Part shown: one piece after another, positions 6,157-11,581 of the stretch
How the letters are laid out: each line of letters opens with the position of its first letter
Numbering within the stretch: the first letter of the stretch is position 1
Source: Paludibacteraceae bacterium
GTDB taxonomy: Bacteria; Bacteroidota; Bacteroidia; Bacteroidales; Paludibacteraceae
Direction: 5' to 3'
Length of the DNA stretch: 11,581 bases
Assembly: GCA_947445425.1 (NCBI GenBank)
Contig: CANFFA010000035.1
Location: 1-11,581, forward strand
Notes under the pieces: generated by a model
Seen by the model: the letters and a program-made list of their open reading frames with translations, nothing else
What the model was told of the DNA's origin: nothing
The model's database searches: none
Made by a program: the position numbers and the translations under genes

Positions 6157-7488
6157 ATGAAAACGAAAACAAAAACAGTGTTAGCAATCATCTCAGCATG
6201 TTTGCTACAAACCATACAGGCCAATAATTATGTATGGATACATGGATTGACTGACGACGAAACTTGTTGGACAGTTTACCAACAGGCATTTACAGCCAGC
6301 AATGGGGTTCGGGTTGGCTATAGTTCCGAACAGAGTATTTCACAAGCGGCCTCCAGAACTTGGAACAACAGCAATGGAAAACTTGCCGATTTTAACGCTC
6401 ATGATGGTGATAACAACTACAAACTATCCAGTAAAAACGACATGATCCTTATCTGTCACAGCATGGGTGGATTGGTAGCCAGAGATTTGCAATATCAATT
6501 TGGGAATGAAAAAGGGAGTAATAATGCACCTAAAATAAAGGGAATCATCACTTTGGGTACGCCGCATGAGGGGGCACAAATTGAAAATTCACTATCAGGA
6601 GGTCCTTTTAAAAATTTAGTAATGAAATTAATTACCGGATTAATTACTTCTACTTCATTGTCAATAGCCAGCGGCGGAGGAGTTCTTGCCAACACAATAT
6701 CAAGTGCAGTCATGCCTACTGTGGCTACAGGTATTAAAGCTGGTGTGACTGAAGTTGGGTCTTATTTATTACTATCATGCTTTTTATCAAACACAGACCT
6801 TGGATATAAGCAATGTGACAAGGATATGCAAGTTGGAAGTCCCTACATGAAGACCATTGCGACAAGAAGAGTAACTGTTCCTATGCTTTGTTTTGCAGCT
6901 GAAGAGGATCGTTGGCAACTCGCGAGATTGGGTACATGTTCGGTGAAAGGAACAAATCTGAGAACAGATGCAAACGTCAATACCAGTGGCAATATTGACA
7001 AGTCGGGCTATCTTCTTTGGCAAAGTGTTCAACTTGGATCCTATATGGGTGGAGCTGTGCACACTGGTTTTGCTGTTTATTTTTTTGCCACGGGTTTTAC
7101 TAATCCATTTAATTTTTATTTATCTGGACTTCATGGCTTAGCGGCAGCAAGTTGGTTTACTACCGCAAATTACATGAACAATGGTATTGACTTTGACCAT
7201 GCAGCTTTAGTGGGGGCTACCCATGTGGAGACCATCGCTGAAAATCACAGGTTTCTGTGGAGAAAATGGACAACTTATAAAAACATCACCGTTCCAGAAC
7301 CTCATGATGGCGTGGTACCCGTTAAGTCTCAGTATATGGCAACGAATAAAGGCACAGATGTGATTATACCCAATGCAACCATTAAGGGGGTGAATCATGT
7401 GGAAGAGTTTAATCATCCGAATACAAATGTCGTCTTTAAACAGGAGATAATTTCAGGAGGATATAGACCTAAAGTTTTTATGAATTAA
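6157..7488 (+). CDS. Secreted lipase-like alpha/beta hydrolase
   Basis: 443 residues. The signal peptide (MKTKTKTVLAIISACLLQTIQA) is likely cut after residue 22; an ISAC at 12-15 also resembles a lipobox, so a lipid anchor is not excluded. WIHGL (27-31) gives the HG oxyanion motif. ILICHSMGGLVARD (97-110) is the nucleophile elbow with Ser102, and TLGTPHEG (132-139) is the usual strand after it in triacylglycerol lipases. HDGVVPVKSQ (383-392) supplies the probable catalytic Asp384, and GVNHVEEF (411-418) the probable His414. The first position of the elbow is Cys instead of Gly or Ala. Residues ~150-380 form an unusually large insertion with hydrophobic stretches, plausibly a lid or lipid-contacting cap. 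An ester lipid is the likely substrate, but the exact one is unknown. It sits between two predicted surface lipoproteins. Confidence 0.88.
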   Translation: MKTKTKTVLAIISACLLQTIQANNYVWIHGLTDDETCWTVYQQAFTASNGVRVGYSSEQSISQAASRTWNNSNGKLADFNAHDGDNNYKLSSKNDMILICHSMGGLVARDLQYQFGNEKGSNNAPKIKGIITLGTPHEGAQIENSLSGGPFKNLVMKLITGLITSTSLSIASGGGVLANTISSAVMPTVATGIKAGVTEVGSYLLLSCFLSNTDLGYKQCDKDMQVGSPYMKTIATRRVTVPMLCFAAEEDRWQLARLGTCSVKGTNLRTDANVNTSGNIDKSGYLLWQSVQLGSYMGGAVHTGFAVYFFATGFTNPFNFYLSGLHGLAAASWFTTANYMNNGIDFDHAALVGATHVETIAENHRFLWRKWTTYKNITVPEPHDGVVPVKSQYMATNKGTDVIIPNATIKGVNHVEEFNHPNTNVVFKQEIISGGYRPKVFMN

Positions 7489-7501
7489 TTTAAATACGAA
7501 C

Positions 7502-7533
7502 AAATTACGGGGGATTGATATCTCCCGTAATTT
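7502..7533 (+). terminator. Strong hairpin between the lipase and propeller genes
   Basis: AAATTACGGG (7502-7511) pairs with CCCGTAATTT (7524-7533). Four further inner pairs, one of them G-U, close a TGAT loop, for 14 pairs in total. Only TTTC, not a T-run, follows, so it may be a weak terminator, a partial attenuator that lowers the third gene's expression, or an mRNA 3'-end stabiliser. It occupies most of the 60-base gap before the ATG at 7549. Confidence 0.6.
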
Positions 7534-7548
7534 CTAATAAAACATAAG

Positions 7549-8805
7549 ATGATTCGATTATTAATTATTTTATCAACTTTCCCACTATTATATGCATGTA
7601 CTGACGAGAAGCTTACCGAAGGGGTTCTATGGAAAACCCCTCTAAATCAGAAAAGCCTAATTTACGATCATGGAATAGGATACCCAATCTACAAAAACAC
7701 AGTGGTATTTCATAGCACACCTGTTCCAAATGGTACAATTCATGAAAGTATCTTGCATGGATTGGATACTGAAACAGGAAAAGAGAAATGGCGGTTAAGC
7801 AATAAGGATTTTTATCCAAAAAAAAATCTTGAATTTTTTACATTAGATTATTTATATCAGCGTGAAAATATCGTGGTGGGATGTGATATCAAGGGCGGTA
7901 TCCCAACCCCTGAATGTTACGCCTATGCCATAGATATTGATGCCGGAAAGGTTTTATGGGTAAAACCCATTTCAACAGATTATCGCCGGGTCGGTTTTAC
8001 AATCAAAGGTATGGGGAAATATGCCTATATAGATGCCTGCACAGACAATAAATTTTCATTAATGAAGATTGATATTGAAACGGGCGAAATTTCAGTTCCA
8101 TTTGAAGTCCCAACTTCCGATCTACCCGAAGAGATTAGAACTGAAAATCCAGTTTACTTCAACTGTTTTCAGGCACCAATTTACAAGAATATCAATGGTG
8201 ATGATTTGGTTGCTTGCAGCTTAATTACTGAGAGCGATGCGAAACCGAATGACCTCATGGTAACATTGTATGTGTACAACCTAACACAAAACAGCAAGGT
8301 TTATTCAACAATAGTGACCTTGAAAGATGATGGAAATGCGTGGATTACTTATCAGGATGGTAAAATTCTGATCGGAAAATACCATACCGTTTATTGTTAC
8401 GATGCTTTTGAAAACAAAAAGCTTTGGGAAAAATCGGTGATGCTGTACGATGGCGTTGGGCTAGGCAGTGGGAATGATATGATTATGCAAATACTCAGTA
8501 CTAAGAATCTAGCATTGGCATATTGTGTAGATAGGCTGGTGGCTTTTGATATAAATACAGGATTATTAAAATACAATGTTTTAGCACCTGGTAGCAATAC
8601 CGCCTCCATCATCGATGGCATCATCTACCAAAGAGAGGGAAGCGACTTGGGGATGCGGGATCCAAACACCGGTTCTTTACTCAAACGGATTGCAACGGGT
8701 AGAGATGAACAGGCTTTTTCCAGCTCCCGCCCCAATGGTGCTGATGGTAAGATATTTGTACACAGCTATACCCATGCGTATTGTATTAAGGCTTGGGGGA
8801 AATAG
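7549..8805 (+). CDS. PQQ-type beta-propeller lipoprotein
   Basis: 418 residues. The signal MIRLLIILSTFPLLYAC ends in a lipobox-like LYAC with Cys17, followed by TDEK, again acidic right after the lipid anchor as in the lipoprotein at 5130. The rest is a repeat protein of the PQQ-like/BamB-like propeller type. Blades are marked by the pattern aromatic-x-hydrophobic-D-x-x-x-G-x-x-x-W: HGLDTETGKEKWR (70-82), YAIDIDAGKVLWV (126-138), MKIDIETGEI (172-181), YCYDAFENKKLWE (282-294), VAFDINTGLLKY (331-342) and GMRDPNTGSLLKR (368-380). Such propellers usually bind proteins or polysaccharides; no enzyme motif or cofactor site is evident. It probably belongs to the same transcription unit as the lipase gene, attenuated by the hairpin at 7502-7533. 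A convergent terminator closes the unit. Confidence 0.85.
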   Translation: MIRLLIILSTFPLLYACTDEKLTEGVLWKTPLNQKSLIYDHGIGYPIYKNTVVFHSTPVPNGTIHESILHGLDTETGKEKWRLSNKDFYPKKNLEFFTLDYLYQRENIVVGCDIKGGIPTPECYAYAIDIDAGKVLWVKPISTDYRRVGFTIKGMGKYAYIDACTDNKFSLMKIDIETGEISVPFEVPTSDLPEEIRTENPVYFNCFQAPIYKNINGDDLVACSLITESDAKPNDLMVTLYVYNLTQNSKVYSTIVTLKDDGNAWITYQDGKILIGKYHTVYCYDAFENKKLWEKSVMLYDGVGLGSGNDMIMQILSTKNLALAYCVDRLVAFDINTGLLKYNVLAPGSNTASIIDGIIYQREGSDLGMRDPNTGSLLKRIATGRDEQAFSSSRPNGADGKIFVHSYTHAYCIKAWGK

Positions 8806-8821
8806 CAAAATTAAATAGGGT

Positions 8822-8871
8822 TCAGTAAAAAAAGAGTGAAACCTAAAATAAGGTTCACTCTTTTTTACTGA
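8822..8871. terminator. Bidirectional terminator between convergent genes
   Basis: TCAGTAAAAAAAGAGTGAAACCT (left arm 8822-8843) is complementary to the right arm 8851-8871 apart from two single-base bulges. The loop is AAAATA. The A-run in one arm and T-run in the other serve as U-tracts for both strands. It stands between the plus-strand propeller gene (ends 8805) and the minus-strand YceI gene (ends 8890). Confidence 0.9.
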
Positions 8872-8889
8872 GTCATTTGAAAAAACGTT

Positions 8890-9462
8890 TTATTCCACAG
8901 GACTCATTTCAATATTTGCATTTACTTCCACCTCGTCACTGACCATTGCAGCAGGGAATTTTGAACCAACAAGGAAATCAAATCTTTTGATTTCCCCCTT
9001 CAATGTAAAAACAGCAATCTCTTTTTTATTCATAGGATTGGTAGTCTTTCCTACAAATACAAGATTTAGACTTGTTGTTTTGGTAATCCCGTGCATGGTT
9101 AAATTACCTACTAACTTGTAATTTTTTGGCGATATTTTTTTCAAAGAAGTACTTGTAAAAGTCAATTTTGAAAATTGAGCTACATCAAAAAATTCGGCAC
9201 CTTTAAGGTGCTCGTCTCGCTTCTCATTGTCAGTATTAATACTTGCAATCTCCGCACTGAGCTCAATTTTAGCATCTGAATAATCTGGCTTTGTGCTAGC
9301 AGCCTTCACTTCAAATTTCTTAAAATTACCGGTTACATCAGAGATTAATAGGTGTTTAACAGAAAATCCCAATCGGGAATGTGATGCATCCGATACCCAG
9401 CTTTGGGAAAATGCAGTTAATGCAGTTAGAATCACCGCAAAAAATAAACTTGTTCTTTTCAT
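8890..9462 (-). CDS. YceI family periplasmic protein
   Basis: 190 residues with a signal peptide MKRTSLFFAVILTALTAFS, cut before Gln20. The mature part is a YceI-type lipocalin-like barrel. The start SWVSDASHSRLGFSVKHLLISDVTGNF is the family's 'D..HS.i.F.v.H......G.F' pattern, followed by NTDNEKRDEHLKGAEFFDVAQFSKLTFTST and the GNLTMHGITKTTSL strand. Family members bind polyisoprenoids or similar lipids in the periplasm and are often linked to isoprenoid-quinone biology or stress. No specific partner is seen here. The length is normal for the family. It appears to be a single-gene unit: its upstream region is a 150-base gap with a terminator for the neighbouring gene, and only a weak -7 match (TAAAATTG, complement of 9497-9504). 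Confidence 0.93.
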   Translation of the reverse strand: MKRTSLFFAVILTALTAFSQSWVSDASHSRLGFSVKHLLISDVTGNFKKFEVKAASTKPDYSDAKIELSAEIASINTDNEKRDEHLKGAEFFDVAQFSKLTFTSTSLKKISPKNYKLVGNLTMHGITKTTSLNLVFVGKTTNPMNKKEIAVFTLKGEIKRFDFLVGSKFPAAMVSDEVEVNANIEMSPVE

Positions 9463-9519
9463 AATTACAATTGAGTTATTAATTTATATGTTTAAACAAT
9501 TTTAAGCAGTTTAAGTTGC

Positions 9520-9549
9520 AAGCTTGTTGTATAATTACGAGACAAGCTT
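9520..9549. repeat. 8-bp inverted repeat upstream of the YceI gene
   Basis: AAGCTTGT (9520-9527) and ACAAGCTT (9542-9549) are perfect inverted copies separated by 14 bases. They lie just upstream of the weak promoter match of the YceI gene. This could be an operator for a dimeric regulator or a small hairpin, but chance is not excluded. Confidence 0.3.
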
Positions 9550-9612
9550 TCATTATTCTAGTATTTCTGGCTCAACACTTCATACAAATAGTTGCTAACA
9601 ATACCCTTAAAC

Positions 9613-9655
9613 AAAAATCACCCTGTATCCATTGAATTGGAACAGGGTGATTTTT
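9613..9655. terminator. Terminator after the outer-membrane barrel gene
   Basis: AAAAATCACCCTGT (9613-9626) pairs perfectly with ACAGGGTGATTTTT (9642-9655), and inner TCC/GGA pairs extend the stem. A and T flanks make it work on both strands. On the minus strand it begins 15 bases after the stop codon at 9670 and ends the transglycosylase-barrel unit. Confidence 0.92.
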
Positions 9656-9669
9656 ATTTGCAAATATTT

Positions 9670-10338
9670 TTATAATAACTTATACCCCACAGAGATTACG
9701 AAAGTACTCACAGGAATATTGTCGAGTGTAACGGAACTTACTTTTGTTGTGTACATGTCACCTATCAAATTATAACGTGCATCCAAGGTAAACATCAAGA
9801 CATCCACCCCAAAACCAGCCTCTAAACCAACTTGAGCAGATTTCACATCTTGCGTTAATGCATCTTTTGTAATGGTGCTACCACCAGACACTACATTTTC
9901 AAACCGAAGACTCGATCCTGCATTAAATCGCAGTTTAGGACCAGCATATACCCTGGCATTCACAACTTTCAAATCCAATACTTTATACCCAAATAGCAAG
10001 GGTAGATCTACCGTACTCACAGTAACTACTTTATCATAACTAACTGTTTTTGCTGAAACATCTTGAAACGATATTTTATAATTATTTTTACCCATAGCAT
10101 ATAGCAGTTCTGGTTGAAAATAAAAACCAAGCATGGAAGCTCGCGCAAACACTCCCGCATGAAAATTATTACTTAACTCTGAACTTGCATCTTTTAATTC
10201 ATATCCACCTCCAGCTACAGAAGAAAGACTACCAAGACCTAGTGAGGAAGTATATCCAGCCTTTACCCCAAAATTAAATTGAGCGGAGGCTATTGAAATG
10301 GATATAAGAAAGACGGATGTTAAAATTATTTTCTTCAT
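9670..10338 (-). CDS. Outer-membrane beta-barrel protein ('porin family', PorT-like)
   Basis: 222 residues with signal peptide MKKIILTSVFLISISIASA, cut before Gln20. The mature protein alternates short amphipathic strands with Gly/Ser/Asn turns, as in the small eight-stranded 'OMP_b-brl' proteins of Bacteroidota: FNFGVKAGYTSS at the mature N-terminus, HAGVFARASMLGFYFQPELLYAM, TVDLPLLFGYKV, ARVYAGPKLRFNAG, QVGLEAGFGVDVLMFTLDARYNLIG, and the last strand VISVGYKLL. The LPLLFGYK and YAGPKL motifs are typical of the family. These proteins are often uncharacterised structural or adhesion barrels, and none has a transport function that could be assigned here. The gene starts 34 bases after the transglycosylase gene, probably as the second gene of one transcript. 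Confidence 0.9.
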   Translation of the reverse strand: MKKIILTSVFLISISIASAQFNFGVKAGYTSSLGLGSLSSVAGGGYELKDASSELSNNFHAGVFARASMLGFYFQPELLYAMGKNNYKISFQDVSAKTVSYDKVVTVSTVDLPLLFGYKVLDLKVVNARVYAGPKLRFNAGSSLRFENVVSGGSTITKDALTQDVKSAQVGLEAGFGVDVLMFTLDARYNLIGDMYTTKVSSVTLDNIPVSTFVISVGYKLL

Positions 10339-10372
10339 GACAAGTTATTTATTTAGTGAGTATTAATTGTAA

Positions 10373-11302
10373 CTAATTGATCCAATTCGGATTGTGTATT
10401 TTTATTTTACTTTGGTCGTATTTCAAATCACTTTTCTCAGGAATTTCAATACGGTATTCTTTTTTTGAGGCATTCGTAAGCTTCCTATCCCGTAACCATA
10501 TATTAAATTCTTTGAGCTGATAATAACTGATACCTTGTTGTGCTGCCCAAGTGGTCCAGTCGTCAACAGACCCATTCACTATAATTGTTTTAGTAGAAAT
10601 AGTCGTATAAAAATCCTCCTTTTGAAGGATATATCCATAGGCCTTCGGATTTTCCAAAAACTGCTTCATTACAAAAATTCGAAATACATAACGACTGGTT
10701 TCTGCAGTCAACAACATATCAAAAAAATCGTTTACTTGTTGTTTATCAGCCTCTCCAGAGATTCGTCCCATTCCACCATTATAGGAAGCAGCCACCATAT
10801 TCCAATCCTTGTATTTGGCATAAGCCCTTTTGAAGTATTTGCATGCCGCCACAGTTGCTTTCTCTAGGTGATAGCGCTCATCTACCTCCTCATTCACTTC
10901 TAAACCAAGCTCCTGAGCCGTTTTGGGCATAAGCTGCCAAAGTCCAGCTGCTTGAACCGGCGACTTCGCCCGGACATCCAAATTGCTTTCTGTTACCGCT
11001 AGATACTTAAAATCATCTGGGATACCTTGTTGTTTAAGGATGGGCTCCAACAATGGAAAAAAGCGATTGGCACGTTTCAGTATTAAAAGGCTTGAGGAAT
11101 GACTATAGGCAATACCCATTTGTTCGCGATCAAAACGTTCACGCATATCATAACGCTCTAGTGAAATACTTTGCTCTGCAAATTTAATGCTAGTAGGAAT
11201 TGGAAAAGTTGTAATGGGTTGGATGGTCACTGGAATAGCAGCACACATGGGCAGACTAAGCAAACCTAAAAACACCGTGAGAAGTTTAAAACGCTGATTC
11301 AT
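10373..11302 (-). CDS. Lytic transglycosylase (MltD-like, GH23)
   Basis: Cell-wall enzyme that cleaves peptidoglycan between MurNAc and GlcNAc with formation of 1,6-anhydroMurNAc. The 309-residue protein has an N-terminal signal-like hydrophobic segment (residues 6-22, ending MCAA). The GH23 domain follows: FKYLAVTESNLD (98-109) with catalytic Glu105, AAGLWQLMPKTAQELGL (118-134), AASYNGGMGRI (171-181) and ETSRYVFRI (201-209). The C-terminal 240-290 stretch (VDDWTTWAAQQGISYYQLKEFNIWL, then KEYRIEIP) looks like a degenerate LysM-type glycan-binding unit, though classical LysM repeats are absent. MPMC-type lipidation is unlikely, because LPMC is a poor lipobox. The start is supported by a TATCTTTG promoter box about 40 nt upstream. 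The barrel gene follows 34 bases downstream, so the two envelope proteins are probably produced together. Confidence 0.93.
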   Translation of the reverse strand: MNQRFKLLTVFLGLLSLPMCAAIPVTIQPITTFPIPTSIKFAEQSISLERYDMRERFDREQMGIAYSHSSSLLILKRANRFFPLLEPILKQQGIPDDFKYLAVTESNLDVRAKSPVQAAGLWQLMPKTAQELGLEVNEEVDERYHLEKATVAACKYFKRAYAKYKDWNMVAASYNGGMGRISGEADKQQVNDFFDMLLTAETSRYVFRIFVMKQFLENPKAYGYILQKEDFYTTISTKTIIVNGSVDDWTTWAAQQGISYYQLKEFNIWLRDRKLTNASKKEYRIEIPEKSDLKYDQSKIKIHNPNWIN

Positions 11303-11343
11303 AAATAACTTGATGTAAAAAAAAATGGAACAATATTATAACG

Positions 11344-11351
11344 CAAAGATA
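11344..11351 (-). promoter_or_regulatory. Promoter of the transglycosylase-barrel unit
   Basis: TATCTTTG on the minus strand (complement of 11344-11351) is an exact Bacteroidota -7 box. No good -33 box is seen at the usual spacing. The expected transcript start is near 11339, about 37 nt before the ATG at 11302. Confidence 0.65.
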
Positions 11352-11414
11352 CTTTACAAATTGCACACCTGAAGAAAAATTCTAAAAAATACTATCTTAT
11401 TTCCCCTTTTTATC

Positions 11415-11442
11415 ATTGGCTTGAGATTATTATCTACCTTTG
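11415..11442 (+). promoter_or_regulatory. coaD promoter
   Basis: TACCTTTG at 11435-11442 matches TAnnTTTG exactly. ATTG at 11415-11418 is a possible -33 element with slightly short spacing (16). Transcription from about 11449 would make the whole heptamer array the roughly 100 nt leader of the coaD message. Confidence 0.6.
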
Positions 11443-11447
11443 TTAGC

Positions 11448-11552
11448 GATTGGTGGTTAATGATTAACGTTTAATGATTAACGTTTAACGTTTAATGTAA
11501 ATTCACTTATCATTAATCACTTATCATTAATCACTTATCATTAATCACTTAT
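11448..11552 (+). repeat. Heptamer repeat array in the coaD leader
   Basis: Fifteen consecutive 7-mers in unbroken phase. The first half is of the type GGTTAAT, GATTAAC, GTTTAAT, GATTAAC, GTTTAAC, GTTTAAT. GTAAATT (11497-11503) is the turning point. CACTTAT and CATTAAT then alternate three times, with a last CACTTAT at 11546-11552. The second half is roughly the inverted form of the first, so partial folding is possible, though pairing is less perfect than in the array at 3483-3608. The last heptamer supplies the A and T of the coaD start codon. Confidence 0.9.
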
Positions 11553-11581
11553 GAAACGTGCCATCTTCCCTGGATCCTTCG
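11551..11581 (+). CDS. coaD: Phosphopantetheine adenylyltransferase, N-terminal fragment
   Basis: The first ten codons, MKRAIFPGSF, are cut by the window edge. They match the start of CoaD, where the (Y/F)PG(S/T)F strand leads into the DPxxxGH nucleotide-binding motif. The enzyme transfers AMP from ATP to 4'-phosphopantetheine, the penultimate step of coenzyme A synthesis. Ten residues are short evidence, but this N-terminus is distinctive. The ATG is built into the final heptamer of the upstream repeat, and no ribosome-binding site is present. Confidence 0.8.
   Translation, partial: MKRAIFPGSF

Noticed and set aside
6190..6201. Lipobox ISAC in the lipase signal peptide as proof of a lipoprotein
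   Set aside because: The hydrophobic segment continues past this cysteine to a normal signal-peptidase I site (IQA before NN), so a soluble secreted enzyme is at least as likely. It is noted only as an alternative.
5130..7488. Type VI secretion lipase effector with immunity lipoprotein
   Set aside because: The lipase has its own Sec signal peptide, and no secretion-system or adaptor genes are in the window. The pairing is suggestive, but this specific assignment is not supported.

Overview
The window looks like a chromosomal segment of a low-GC member of the Bacteroidota, most likely a Sphingobacteriaceae-type organism (Sphingobacterium or Pedobacter relatives). The case rests on several things. 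There are Bacteroidota-style -7 boxes (TAnnTTTG) in front of argS, the transglycosylase gene, coaD and a probable small RNA. Start codons lack a Shine-Dalgarno sequence. Lipoproteins carry acidic residues right after the lipidated cysteine. The family mix is typical too: YceI, a 'porin family' small beta-barrel, and an MltD-like transglycosylase. Genus is inference; the phylum is well supported.

Layout. (1) 1-150 is the 3' end of an unidentified gene, closed by a strong terminator. (2) 220-589 has no gene. It holds a second hairpin and a ~225 bp element made almost entirely of inverted repeats, flanked by a 13 bp direct repeat. (3) On the minus strand, 590-4742 carries an aminotransferase, then endonuclease IV (nfo), then arginyl-tRNA synthetase (argS), with argS on its own promoter. 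The spacer between the aminotransferase and nfo is filled by heptamer repeats arranged as two inverted arms. (4) 4743-5129 is a divergent intergenic region. It contains a near-ideal promoter followed about 30 nt later by an intrinsic terminator on the minus strand: a candidate ~80 nt small RNA or an attenuated leader of the aminotransferase. (5) On the plus strand, 5130-8805 is a three-gene envelope cluster: a lipoprotein of unknown function, a secreted lipase-like alpha/beta hydrolase, and a beta-propeller lipoprotein. Both lipoproteins start their mature part with Cys-x-Asp-Glu-Lys, which suggests surface exposure. (6) On the minus strand, 8890-9462 is a YceI protein, and 9670-11302 is a transglycosylase gene followed closely by an outer-membrane barrel gene. 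(7) The right edge holds the first ten codons of coaD, preceded by a second heptamer array that runs into its start codon.

Most genes are ordinary housekeeping or envelope genes. The parts that deserve a second look are non-coding: the two phase-locked heptamer arrays that end exactly at start or stop codons, the promoter-terminator unit at 4873-4987, and the palindromic element at 341-568. Among the genes, the lipoprotein-lipase-propeller cluster is the least explained.
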